NCBI GenBank assembly: GCA_015709315.1
Contig: JACCQI010000006.1
Coordinates: forward strand, 52,943-116,942
Source of the DNA: Desulfovibrionaceae bacterium
GTDB taxonomy: Bacteria > Desulfobacterota > Desulfovibrionia > Desulfovibrionales > Desulfovibrionaceae
Length of the DNA: 64,000 nucleotides
Direction: 5' to 3'
This document shows positions 15,951 to 24,295 of the stretch, one piece after another. Made by a program: the position numbers and the translations under genes. The stretch's first letter is position 1; each line of letters opens with the position of its first letter. Under the pieces are notes generated by a model. That model was not told where the DNA came from, ran no database searches, and worked only from the letters and a program-made list of their open reading frames with translations.

Positions 15951-18077
15951 CTAGGCGATGCGACAGACCGTGGTCAGCGGACAGCTGTCCTCTTCGGCGT
16001 CGGCATGTGCGCTCTCATGGGTGGCGCAAATGGCGGTTTCCATGGTCGTGTAAACGTGGTCCTTGCCGATCTTCTCCAGCAGATGGGTGCGTTCGAGCAC
16101 GGCCATGACCGCCTCGTTGACGCCGCACAGGGAGATGTCCAGCCCGGCGGAGCGGACCCGGTCCACGATCAGGGACAGGGCTTCCTCGCCGGATGCGTCC
16201 ATGTCGTTGATGCCGTTGGCCACGATGATGATGTGCCTGAGCTTGTCGTTCTCCATCATCCGGTCGGTGATCTGGTCCTCCAGGAAGCTGGCGTTGGCGA
16301 AGAACAGCGGGCCGTCGAAGCGGACCAGGGCGATGTGCTTGCACTCCCTGAGGCCGAAGACCGTGGCGTCGCGCAGGGACTCGTCGTCCGAGCGGGACAG
16401 GGTGGCGACCTTGGGGCGCATGGACTTGTACAGGAAGACCAGGAGCGACAGGGCCACGCCGATCATGATGCCCTTGTCCAGGTGTGGGGCGAAGGCCAGG
16501 GTGGCCACGAAGGAGAGAATGGAGATGGCCCCGTCGTACCACTGGGCCTTCCAGGCGTGGATGAAGCCCGAGGCGTTGATCAGGCCGATGACGGCCATCA
16601 TGATGACCGCGGCCAGCACGGCCTGGGGCAGGTGGTGGAGCAGCGGGGTGAAAAAGAGCAGCACAACGACCACCATGAGCGAGGTGAACACGCTGGACAT
16701 GCCGGTGACCGCGCCCGCCTGGAGATTGACCGCCGAGCGGGAGAAGGAGCCGGAGGCCGGGTAGGACTTGCCGCACGCGCCGAGCATGTTGGCCAGCCCC
16801 TGGCCGATGAGTTCCTGGTTGGGGTCGAGCCGCTGGCCGGTCTTGGCGGCCATGGCCTTGGCGATGGAGATGGCCTCCATGAAGCCCAGAAGCGAGATGA
16901 TGGCCGCGAACGGGATCAGGTGCAGCATGACCTTGAAGTCCAGGGAGGGCGCGGTGATGGCCGGGATGCCGGAGGGCACGGCGCCGACGATGGCCCCGCC
17001 GCCGAGCATCGTGAGCCCGGCCGTGTCGAGCCGGGAATTGCCGACCTTGACGCGCCAGGTGCGGCCGTCGGCGGCCATTCCGGCCGGGGCCTCGCCCTGC
17101 CGGTAGAAGGCCATGGAGCCGCCCGCCTCTTCCACGCCGTCCATGAGCACGTCTCGCAGCTCCGCGCGCAGGACGTGGCCCTCATGCTTGAGCCGCGAAA
17201 TCCGGATGTTGATGACGTTCAGGTCGTGTTCCACGTCGAGCACGCCGACCACGTCGCCCGACTGCTTGACGCTTTCGAGCTTCCGGGTCAGTGCGGTGCG
17301 CTCCATGGACAGGTCCTCGATGCCGACCACCGTGGCGTTGAACAGGCCGATGGATTCGCGCACCTCGGGAATCTGGATGGACTCCACCGGGGCCTTGACG
17401 TCGTGGTTGAAGCCCACGGCCCAGGAAAGGGCGGTGGTCAGGGCCACGGCCACCAGGACGTTGGGGATCTTGGGATTGACGCGCTTGAGTACGATCATGA
17501 TGCCGAAGGCCAGCGCGCCCATGCCCAGCGTGGGCCAGTGGGTGTAGTGGAACGCCCCCTCGACCACGCGAAGAATGGTTTCGTAGTGATGATCCGCCTT
17601 GTCCACGTACACGCCGAACAGCTTGGAAAGCTGGGAGGAGGCGATGATGATGGCCGCCGCGTTGGTGAAGCCGTTGACCACCGGGTGGGACAGGAAGTTG
17701 ACCACCAGGCCGAGCTTGAGCACGCCCAGCAGGAACTGGAAGATGCCGACCATGAGCGCCAGCAGGATGGCGTAGGCGATGTAGCCTTCGCTGCCCGCCG
17801 TGGCCAGCGGTTCGAGCGAGGCGGCGGTCATGAGCGAGACCACGGCCACCGGGCCGGTGGCCAGCTGGCGGCTGGAGCCGAACAGCGCGGCGATGAGCGG
17901 CGGCAGGAATGAGGCGTACAGGCCGTAGTAGGCGGGCATTCCCGCCAACTGCGCGTACGCCATGGATTGCGGGATGAGCACAAGGGCGACGGTCAGCCCC
18001 GAGATGGCGTCCGCGCGCAGGGCCGCCATGTTGTACCCTTTGAACCAGTCGATGAACGGGAATATTCTGGAAAGCAT
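15951..18077 (-). CDS. SulP-family anion transporter with STAS domain and inserted soluble segment
   Basis: 708 residues. The SulP core is clear (ADAISGLTVALVLIPQSMAY at about 22-41, then SYPASGSFSRSAVNLQAG), with about a dozen membrane segments, and a C-terminal STAS domain (about 580-680, DMDASGEEAL). Substrates in the family are sulfate, bicarbonate or other anions; here it is not decided. Residues about 227-358 form a charged, partly coiled-coil segment inserted between two membrane segments, which accounts for the length above the usual 550-600. It follows the TetR gene by 19 bp and leads the signalling genes, so its expression is probably TetR-controlled. Confidence 0.92.
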   Translation of the reverse strand: MLSRIFPFIDWFKGYNMAALRADAISGLTVALVLIPQSMAYAQLAGMPAYYGLYASFLPPLIAALFGSSRQLATGPVAVVSLMTAASLEPLATAGSEGYIAYAILLALMVGIFQFLLGVLKLGLVVNFLSHPVVNGFTNAAAIIIASSQLSKLFGVYVDKADHHYETILRVVEGAFHYTHWPTLGMGALAFGIMIVLKRVNPKIPNVLVAVALTTALSWAVGFNHDVKAPVESIQIPEVRESIGLFNATVVGIEDLSMERTALTRKLESVKQSGDVVGVLDVEHDLNVINIRISRLKHEGHVLRAELRDVLMDGVEEAGGSMAFYRQGEAPAGMAADGRTWRVKVGNSRLDTAGLTMLGGGAIVGAVPSGIPAITAPSLDFKVMLHLIPFAAIISLLGFMEAISIAKAMAAKTGQRLDPNQELIGQGLANMLGACGKSYPASGSFSRSAVNLQAGAVTGMSSVFTSLMVVVVLLFFTPLLHHLPQAVLAAVIMMAVIGLINASGFIHAWKAQWYDGAISILSFVATLAFAPHLDKGIMIGVALSLLVFLYKSMRPKVATLSRSDDESLRDATVFGLRECKHIALVRFDGPLFFANASFLEDQITDRMMENDKLRHIIIVANGINDMDASGEEALSLIVDRVRSAGLDISLCGVNEAVMAVLERTHLLEKIGKDHVYTTMETAICATHESAHADAEEDSCPLTTVCRIA

Positions 18078-18096
18078 TCAGCCAGATCCTTCTCTC

Positions 18097-18678
18097 TTAT
18101 GCCTGCAACATGCGGCGGCACATGAGCATCAGCTCATTGAACAGCGCCCCGGCGTCGTACAGGTTATGGTTCTTGAAACGCACCAGGCCATCGACCATGG
18201 TGAACAGAACGAGTGCGGATTTCCGGGTGTGTATCTCCCCGGAAATGGAACCGTCCCCCTGCCCCATGCTGATCGCCCGCTCGAAGATGTCGACCAGGCA
18301 GTTGTAGATGGACTCCAGGTTTTCCCTGAACCCCGGATTGGACTCCGAGAGCCGGTAGAGAAAATGCCTGTGCAGCAGCAGGAACTTGTCCTCCATCAAT
18401 CCGGCCAGGTAGAGATAGAACGAGACGACCTCCTCCGCCATCTCCAGACCCGAGTTGAACGGCCTGTTCTCGAAGAACCGCTCGAACTGGTCCACGATCT
18501 CGTCCCTGGTCTGCTCCAGAACCGCCAGCAGCAACCCCTCCTTGCTCTTGAAATGATAGAAGACGGTGCCCTCGGCCACCCCGGTCAAACGGGCCAACTC
18601 CTGGACCGACGTGTCCGTGAACCCCTTGTTCGCGAACAGCACGGTGGCGACCTTGAGTATGGCTTCCTTCTTCTTCAT
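18097..18678 (-). CDS. TetR-family transcriptional regulator
   Basis: 193 residues. The N-terminal TetR helix-turn-helix is intact (ILKVATVLFANKGFTDTSV, then GVAEGTVFYHFKSKEGLL). The C-terminal ligand domain is all-helical and typical in length; the ligand is unknown. It is the first gene of the minus-strand operon leading into SulP. Two palindromes of TetR type lie directly upstream (18705-18726 and 18766-18801), so autoregulation of the whole operon is likely. Confidence 0.93.
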   Translation of the reverse strand: MKKKEAILKVATVLFANKGFTDTSVQELARLTGVAEGTVFYHFKSKEGLLLAVLEQTRDEIVDQFERFFENRPFNSGLEMAEEVVSFYLYLAGLMEDKFLLLHRHFLYRLSESNPGFRENLESIYNCLVDIFERAISMGQGDGSISGEIHTRKSALVLFTMVDGLVRFKNHNLYDAGALFNELMLMCRRMLQA

Positions 18679-18704
18679 AACGCGGCGATCCTACCTTGTT
18701 CAAA

Positions 18705-18726
18705 AAACCGAGTGTTCACTCAGTTT
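18705..18726. promoter_or_regulatory. putative TetR operator 1
   Basis: Inverted repeat with core GAGTG-TT-CACTC and near-symmetric flanks (AAACC / CAGTTT, one mismatch). It lies 27 bp before the TetR start codon and shares its core with the larger palindrome at 18766-18801. Confidence 0.72.
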
Positions 18727-18765
18727 CGTTACCACTAGCTTCCAATCAGCTTGAATGTCAAAAAA

Positions 18766-18801
18766 AACCGTAAAACTGAGTGTCCACTCAGTTTTACGGT
18801 T
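18766..18801. promoter_or_regulatory. putative TetR operator 2, perfect 36-bp palindrome
   Basis: Arms AACCGTAAAACTGAGTG and its exact complement are separated by only 2 bp. The centre repeats the GAGTG-NN-CACTC core of operator 1, 68 bp away centre to centre. Because the arms are long and nearly loop-free it is a protein site rather than a terminator. Confidence 0.75.
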
Positions 18802-18958
18802 AACCGGCCGGGAATCATTGGACAAGTCGCGGCGCGCATCGTGGCCGAGGCAGGGAAAACGCAAAAAAATATCGCTTTTCCGCTCCGACGGACGCATTTC
18901 CATGGCCTGATGGGGCGGGCGGCCCGCCCGAGCAACGCGCCAAGTTGCCCGCACCCGA

Positions 18959-18987
18959 TTGACAGGCCGGGAACGGCGGGATAGTCT
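18959..18987 (+). promoter_or_regulatory. candidate promoter of the LytTR regulator gene
   Basis: TTGACA at 18959-18964, a 17-bp spacer, then TAGTCT at 18982-18987, about 45 bp before the start codon at 19032. The -10 is imperfect. Confidence 0.45.
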
Positions 18988-19031
18988 TTTGGCAAAAGTA
19001 TATACAACCGCCTAATTTCGTTGCAATCAGC

Positions 19032-19799
19032 ATGAAGATACACACGCTTATCGTTGACGACGAGGCCCCGGCCCGCAATGAGCTTTCCTTTCTCCTGGAA
19101 AGCTTCCCGGACATCGAGGCCCGTGAGGCGCGAACCGGACGGGAAGCGCTGGACATGATCCGGTCGGCCTCGCCGGACCTGGTCTTCCTGGACATCCAGA
19201 TGCCCGGGGCCGACGGGTTCGACGTGCTCCGTGAGGCCCGCTGCATGCCCAACCCGCCCCTGTTCATCTTCGTCACGGCCTTTGACCAGTACGCCATCCG
19301 CGCTTTCGAGAAGAACGCGGTGGACTACCTGCTCAAGCCCGTGGAGTCCCGGCGGCTCAGGGTCAGCGTGGAGCGGGTCCGCGAAATGCTCGGCCGCAAA
19401 GCGCCCGGCAGCGACCCCCAGCCCGAGATGAACGACCTGCTCACCGCCGTGGGCAGGCCCCTCACCCGGCTGACCGTGGAAAAGACCGGCAGGCTCCAGC
19501 TCATCGACTTCAAGGACGTGGTCTATTTCGAGCTTTCCGACCGCAAGATCATGGTCAACACCTTTGACGGCTGCCACCCCTGCCACGGCCTGGCCACCCT
19601 GGACGACGTGGAGGCGCGGGTGGCCGAGTTCCCCTTCCTGCGGGTCAACCGCAGCGCCGTGGTCAACCTGAACCGGGTCAAGGAATTCTCGCCCTGGGAC
19701 GGCGGCAGGTACACCCTGGTGCTGGACGACGACGGGTCCACGGAGCTGACGCTCAGCCGGGGGCGGGTCAAGGACTTCAAGAAGCGCCTCGGCCTCTAG
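19032..19799 (+). CDS. LytTR-family response regulator (BtsR/YpdB-like)
   Basis: 255 residues. The receiver domain (about 1-120) has VDDEAP, phospho-acceptor FLDIQMPGADG, FVTAFDQYAI and Lys in LLKPVE. The LytTR DNA-binding domain (about 150-252) shows IDFKDVVYFELSDRK, FLRVNRSAVVNLNRV and LTLSRGRVKDF. The partner is the LytS-type sensor 24 bp downstream. In E. coli such pairs (BtsSR, YpdAB) respond to pyruvate and switch on transporters; here a CstA-family transporter gene follows and has matching direct repeats in front. Confidence 0.95.
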   Translation: MKIHTLIVDDEAPARNELSFLLESFPDIEAREARTGREALDMIRSASPDLVFLDIQMPGADGFDVLREARCMPNPPLFIFVTAFDQYAIRAFEKNAVDYLLKPVESRRLRVSVERVREMLGRKAPGSDPQPEMNDLLTAVGRPLTRLTVEKTGRLQLIDFKDVVYFELSDRKIMVNTFDGCHPCHGLATLDDVEARVAEFPFLRVNRSAVVNLNRVKEFSPWDGGRYTLVLDDDGSTELTLSRGRVKDFKKRLGL

Positions 19800-19823
19800 C
19801 CGGGCCGGGACAAGAGACCGCGC

Positions 19824-21542
19824 ATGCTCGAATACATCCTCACGCTCCTGGTGACCCTGGTGGGACGGTTCGGGGCCATGCTGGCCATCGGCCTGTTCGT
19901 GCTCACCCTGGCCCCGGTGGGCAAGCTGGGGGTGGGCCGCAGCCCGGAACGGCAGTACCGCTGGATGCTCGGGCTGATCTTCGGCCTGCTCGGCATCATG
20001 GGCACCTACGGCGGCGACATCGTGCTCGGCTCGTACGCCAATCTGCGCGGCGTGTACGTCATCACCGGCGGGCTGCTCGGCGGCCCCCTGGTGGGATTTT
20101 TGGCGGGCCTCATCGCGGGCGGGCACAGGTTCCTCATCGACATCGGCGGGTTTTCCACCATCCCCTGCTCCCTGGCCACGTTCCTCGAGGGCATCGCCGC
20201 GGGCTACGTGTCCCTACATCTCAAGGGCAACAACCTCAACTGGCGGGCCGCCCTGGTCTTCGGCCTGGTGGCGGAAAGCCTGCACCAGCTCATGGTCCTG
20301 TCCATGGCCAAGCCCTTTGACCAGGCCCTGGAACTGGTCAAGGTCATCGCCCTGCCCATGGTCGCGGTGAACACGTTCGGCGCGGTGCTGTTCGTCCAGA
20401 CACTGTACCTGCTCTTCGAGTACCGATCCAACCGGGACTCCAGCCGCATCAGCCAGGTCATGGAGATCGCCAATCGGACCCTGGCCCACCTCCGCTTCGG
20501 GCTGAACGAGGACTCGGCCCTGAAAACCGCCCGGATCATCTGGGACCACGTGCCCGTGGCCGCCGTGGACATCACCGGCACGGACTCGGTCCTGGCCCAC
20601 CTGGGCGTGGGCGACGACCACCACGGGCCGGGGCAGCCCCTGCGGACCAGGGCCACCCGCAAGGTGCTTCAGACGGGCGTGCCGGTCTTCCTCCGAACCA
20701 AGTCGGCCATCGGCTGCGACAACCCGGACTGCCCGCTCGACTCGGCGGTCATCGTGCCCCTGCGAAAAAGCGGCCGGATCGTGGGCTGCCTCAAGCTCTA
20801 CGGCACCGAGGACATCCGGCTGCAAAAGGTCCATTTCGAGCTGGCCAAGGGGCTGGGCGACCTCTTTTCCACCCAGTTGGAGCTGCAGGACATCCAGACC
20901 AAGAACCAGCTTCTGGCCAAGGCCGAAATCCGGCGGCTGCAAACCCAGATCAACCCCCACTTCCTGTTCAACGCCCTGAACACCATCGGCTCCTTCACCC
21001 GCACCAAGCCGGAGAGGGCGCGCTCGCTGCTGGCCGAGCTGGCCATGTACATGCGCCGCAACCTGGACGCGGGCGACGGGTTCACCCGGCTGGGCGAGGA
21101 GCTGGACCAGATCCGCTCCTACCTCAAGATCGAACAGGCCCGGTTCGGCGACCGGGTCCGCAGCCGGTGGCGGCTGGACACGGGCGTGGAGGACATCCGC
21201 ATCCCCGCCCTGATCATCCAGCCCCTGGTGGAGAACGGGGTCAAGCACGGCATCCTGGGCAAGGACGAGGGCGGGACCATCGCCATCCGCATCCTGCGCG
21301 AGGACGACAGATTGCGCGTGGAGATCGAGGACGACGGCGTGGGCATGACCCGCGAGACCCTGCACAGCGTGCTGGTGGGCCGGGACGAGTTCGACGGCGA
21401 CGACCACATCGGGGTGCGCAACTGCAACCAGCGGCTGGAGCAGATATACGGCTCCAGCCACACCCTTTCCATCACCAGCCGTCCGGGCCGGGGCACCCTG
21501 GTTTCCTTCACCATACCGCAGCCCGAGGCGGCGGCCGCCTGA
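19824..21542 (+). CDS. LytS-type sensor histidine kinase (5TM-LYT + GAF + His_kinase)
   Basis: 572 residues. The N-terminal 190 residues form the 5TM-LYT sensor (GGLLGGPLVGFLAGLIAGGHR is its hallmark region). A GAF-like domain follows (about 225-350) with three Cys (about residues 300-305, CDNPDCPLD). The kinase core has INPHFLFNALNTIG with the phospho-acceptor His, the N-box PLVENGVKHG, and G boxes DDGVGM and GVRNCNQRL. It should sense an external or transported metabolite and phosphorylate the LytTR protein encoded upstream. Its stop is 187 bp before cstA. Confidence 0.95.
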   Translation: MLEYILTLLVTLVGRFGAMLAIGLFVLTLAPVGKLGVGRSPERQYRWMLGLIFGLLGIMGTYGGDIVLGSYANLRGVYVITGGLLGGPLVGFLAGLIAGGHRFLIDIGGFSTIPCSLATFLEGIAAGYVSLHLKGNNLNWRAALVFGLVAESLHQLMVLSMAKPFDQALELVKVIALPMVAVNTFGAVLFVQTLYLLFEYRSNRDSSRISQVMEIANRTLAHLRFGLNEDSALKTARIIWDHVPVAAVDITGTDSVLAHLGVGDDHHGPGQPLRTRATRKVLQTGVPVFLRTKSAIGCDNPDCPLDSAVIVPLRKSGRIVGCLKLYGTEDIRLQKVHFELAKGLGDLFSTQLELQDIQTKNQLLAKAEIRRLQTQINPHFLFNALNTIGSFTRTKPERARSLLAELAMYMRRNLDAGDGFTRLGEELDQIRSYLKIEQARFGDRVRSRWRLDTGVEDIRIPALIIQPLVENGVKHGILGKDEGGTIAIRILREDDRLRVEIEDDGVGMTRETLHSVLVGRDEFDGDDHIGVRNCNQRLEQIYGSSHTLSITSRPGRGTLVSFTIPQPEAAAA

Positions 21543-21548
21543 ATCGGC

Positions 21549-21578
21549 TGCATTTCAACCGAACCTACGTGCATTTCA
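21549..21578 (+). promoter_or_regulatory. putative LytTR-regulator binding site: direct repeats upstream of cstA
   Basis: TGCATTTCA occurs at 21549-21557 and again at 21570-21578, exactly 21 bp apart. Known for the E. coli YpdB system: two GGCATTTCAT direct repeats with an 11-bp spacer, which is also a 21-bp period. The site lies about 150 bp before cstA and just after the kinase stop codon. Confidence 0.72.
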
Positions 21579-21729
21579 GCCCGCAAAATCGCAATTTACC
21601 CCCTCCCTCGTATCCATATTGTCCCCGAAAGGATATCCTGGCTCCGATTGTGAGAGGAGCCGCGCCGTGCGCGCGGGACCCGGCCTGGGGGGGCCGGGCC
21701 GGTTCAACGCTTTGACAAAGGAGTATTGA

Positions 21730-23466
21730 ATGGATGCCATGCTCATGATGCTCGTGGCCTTTGCCGGGTACATTCTCATGTACCAGGTCTACGGCCGCTA
21801 CATCGGAAAAAAAATCTTCGCCCTGTCCCAGGAGAACAAGGTCCCTTCGGTGGAGATGGAGGACGGCACCGACTACGTGCCGACCAAGAAGGAAATCATC
21901 TTCGGCCATCACTTCACCTCCATCGCGGGCACCGGCCCCATCGTCGGCCCGGCCATCGCCATCATCTGGGGATGGGTCCCGGCCATGATCTGGATTTTCG
22001 TCGGTTCCATCATGATGGGCGCGGTCCATGACTTCGGCGCGCTCATCGTGTCCATGCGAAACCAGGGCAAGTCCGTGTCCGAAATCACGGCCAAGTACAT
22101 CAACGCCCGCACCAAGCTGTTCTTCTTCGTGGTGCTCTTCCTCAACCTGCTGATCGTCACCGCCATCTTCGGCCTGGTCATCGCGGTCATCTTCAACATG
22201 TACCCCGCGTCCGTTCTGCCGGTGTGGCTGGAAGTGCCCCTCGCCATGGTGCTCGGCTGGATCATCTACAAGCGCGGCGGCAACGCCATGACCTGGTCCA
22301 TCGTGGCCCTGGCCCTCATGTACGTGACCGTGGTCATCGGCACCTACGTACCCATCAAGCTCGGCAGCTTTGCGGGCATCCCGCCGACCGGCCTGTGGAC
22401 CATCGCGCTGCTGGTGTACGCCTTCATCGCGTCCACCCTGCCCGTCACCCTGTTGCTGCAGCCGCGCGACTTCATCAACTCGCACCAGTTGATCGTGGCG
22501 CTCGCCCTGATGGTCATCGGCGTATTCGCCGCGTCCTTCTCCGGCGTCCACCTGAACATCGTGGCCCCGGCCGTCCAGGCGACACCCGCGGGCGCGCCGC
22601 CCATGCTGCCCTTCCTGTTCATCACCATCGCCTGCGGCGCCATCTCCGGCTTCCACTCCCTGGTCTCCTCCGGCACCACCGCCAAGCAGGTGGCCTCCGA
22701 GCCGGACGCCCTGTTCGTGGGCTACGGCTCCATGCTGACCGAGGCCGTGCTGGCCACCCTGGTGGTCATCGCCGTGGCCGCGGGCATCGGCCTGGGCTAC
22801 ACCACCAAGGACGGCGCGGCCCTGACCGGCCTGGCCGCCTGGACCCAGCACTACTCCTCTTGGGCCGCCGCCGCGGGCCTGGGCTCCAAGATCGCCGCGT
22901 TCGTCGTGGGCGCGGCCAACATGATCGAGACCGTGGGCATCCCGCACGGCGTGGCCATGGCCATCATGGGCGTGTTCGTCGCCTCGTTCGCGGGCACCAC
23001 CATGGACACCGCCACCCGCATCGAGCGCTACGCCCTGACCGAGCTGTTCAGCTCCACCCCGATCCGCATCTTCGACAACAAGTACGTGGCCACCGGCGTG
23101 GCCGTGTTCCTGGCGGGCTGCCTGGCCTTCTCGTCCGGCGCGAACGGCGCGGGAGCCCTGTCCCTGTGGCCCCTGTTCGGCTGCATCAACCAGATCCTGG
23201 CCGCGCTCGTGCTGGCCACCCTGACGGTGTACCTGAAGCAACGCGGCGGACTGGCCTGGATCGTCTCCGGCATCCCGGCCGTGTTCCTCGGAGCCATGAC
23301 CGTCTGGGCCATCCTGCTCAACCAGTCCATCTACATGGCCGGCGGCAAGACGCTCCTGGCCGTGCTGAACGTGGTTGTGCTCGTGGTCTCCCTGTGGGTG
23401 CTCATCGAAGCGCTCATGCAGTTCCTCAAGACCGACGCCGCCACACCGGCGGTCGACGCCTCCTAA
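21730..23466 (+). CDS. cstA: CstA-family carbon starvation / pyruvate-type transporter
   Basis: 578 residues, about 15 membrane segments. CstA hallmarks: GRYIGKKIFAL near the start, FGHHFTSIAGTGPIVGPAIA at about 57-76, IMMGAVHDFGAL, ISGFHSLVSSGTTAKQ and TMDTATRIERY. Family members import pyruvate or peptides. It is shorter than E. coli CstA/BtsT (about 700 residues), as is usual in many non-enteric bacteria. The LytS/LytTR pair upstream and the direct repeats before the gene point to induction by an external carbon source, most likely pyruvate. AAAGGAG precedes the start. Confidence 0.94.
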   Translation: MDAMLMMLVAFAGYILMYQVYGRYIGKKIFALSQENKVPSVEMEDGTDYVPTKKEIIFGHHFTSIAGTGPIVGPAIAIIWGWVPAMIWIFVGSIMMGAVHDFGALIVSMRNQGKSVSEITAKYINARTKLFFFVVLFLNLLIVTAIFGLVIAVIFNMYPASVLPVWLEVPLAMVLGWIIYKRGGNAMTWSIVALALMYVTVVIGTYVPIKLGSFAGIPPTGLWTIALLVYAFIASTLPVTLLLQPRDFINSHQLIVALALMVIGVFAASFSGVHLNIVAPAVQATPAGAPPMLPFLFITIACGAISGFHSLVSSGTTAKQVASEPDALFVGYGSMLTEAVLATLVVIAVAAGIGLGYTTKDGAALTGLAAWTQHYSSWAAAAGLGSKIAAFVVGAANMIETVGIPHGVAMAIMGVFVASFAGTTMDTATRIERYALTELFSSTPIRIFDNKYVATGVAVFLAGCLAFSSGANGAGALSLWPLFGCINQILAALVLATLTVYLKQRGGLAWIVSGIPAVFLGAMTVWAILLNQSIYMAGGKTLLAVLNVVVLVVSLWVLIEALMQFLKTDAATPAVDAS

Positions 23467-23480
23467 AACGACCAACCCTC

Positions 23481-23507
23481 CCCCGGCCGGGCCTGTCCCG
23501 GCCGGGG
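23481..23507 (+). other. intercistronic hairpin between cstA and the next gene
   Basis: A perfect 11-bp stem (CCCCGGCCGGG and its complement) with loop CCTGT, no T-run. It starts 14 bp after the cstA stop and 19 bp before the next start codon. It may protect the cstA message or lower downstream expression. Confidence 0.7.
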
Positions 23508-23525
23508 AACCAAAGAGGTCCCCGC

Positions 23526-23999
23526 ATGGCCGACGCACCGAACATCGAAACCATCCGCAAGCCGCTGATGCGCCGCTACCTGGTCACGCTGACACCCGCG
23601 GCCGTCCTGCTCGCCGCCTGGGCCGCCTGCCGCCAGGCCGGTCTCGTCCGACCTCTGGGCGCGGAATACACCACCGTCATCGGGCCTGCGGTCTTCATAG
23701 CGGCCATCATCCTGGCCGTGGCCCTGCCCCTGCTCTACCGGGTGCTTTTCGTCAAAAGCGTGGAAGGCCGTCCGGGCGTCAGCGCCGAGACCTTCCTGCC
23801 CTTCCAGTGCAACCTCATGTCCCTGGCCCTGCTCGCGTCCTACGCGGCCACGGCGGGCTACATGGCGGGCGTGGCCAACTTCCACTTCGGCGGCGCGTTC
23901 CTGGCCGGGCTGTACGGCGCATACTACTATTTCCCGTCCAGAAGGAGGGTGGCGCAGGAACTGCGCCTCTTCCGCGTGGACCGCGAGGGCGCTCGATGA
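23526..23999 (+). CDS. small membrane protein of the CstA operon, function unknown
   Basis: 157 residues. Four hydrophobic segments are visible (about 20-38, 51-71, 96-114, 118-135) with short charged ends; the C-terminus (SRRRVAQELRLFRVDREG) should be cytoplasmic. I do not recognise a family. The gene follows cstA by 59 bp with a hairpin between and overlaps the next gene by 4 bp (ATGA), so it belongs to the same unit as the small protein and the ArsA-like ATPase. A membrane partner or accessory subunit of CstA is a reasonable guess. Confidence 0.75.
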   Translation: MADAPNIETIRKPLMRRYLVTLTPAAVLLAAWAACRQAGLVRPLGAEYTTVIGPAVFIAAIILAVALPLLYRVLFVKSVEGRPGVSAETFLPFQCNLMSLALLASYAATAGYMAGVANFHFGGAFLAGLYGAYYYFPSRRRVAQELRLFRVDREGAR

Positions 24000-24286
24000 C
24001 GGACTACCTCCGGCGGATCGCCCGCGCGATCCGCAACGCCTACAGATTCGCGGACGAAGTCTACAAATCAAAGGCCACGGAACGGCTGGAATGGGAGACC
24101 CGCGAGTTGGAGAACATCTTCAGCCTGCTCACCCTGGGCGCGTTCGTGGGCATGCAGGCCCCGCCCATGCACATCTCCCTGGAACTGCTCCCCCTGATGG
24201 AGGACGAGTTGACCTGCATGACCAACCGCGTGTGCATGTCCCAGGACCCGCTGGCCGACCTCTTCTCCATGTTCGACGGCATCTAG
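23996..24286 (+). CDS. small conserved-looking protein upstream of an ArsA-like ATPase
   Basis: 96 residues, soluble, mostly helical. It begins with a basic amphipathic stretch (DYLRRIARAIRNAYRFADEV), continues with a charged helix, then a hydrophobic segment (FSLLTLGAFVGMQAPP) and two Cys near the end (LTCMTNRVCMS). No family recognised. The start overlaps the membrane protein gene by 4 bp and the stop is 9 bp before the ATPase start. The mix of amphipathic and hydrophobic helices would fit a client or adaptor of the ATPase; this is a guess. Confidence 0.7.
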   Translation: MTDYLRRIARAIRNAYRFADEVYKSKATERLEWETRELENIFSLLTLGAFVGMQAPPMHISLELLPLMEDELTCMTNRVCMSQDPLADLFSMFDGI

Positions 24287-24295
24287 GATTCAGGC

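Noticed and set aside
13530..17912. A 1460-codon open frame on the plus strand
   Set aside because: It lies antisense to the sensor kinase, fusion regulator and SulP genes, which have clear domains. Its Gly/His/Asp/Val-rich composition is what the complement of GC-rich codons gives. No ribosome site or domain.
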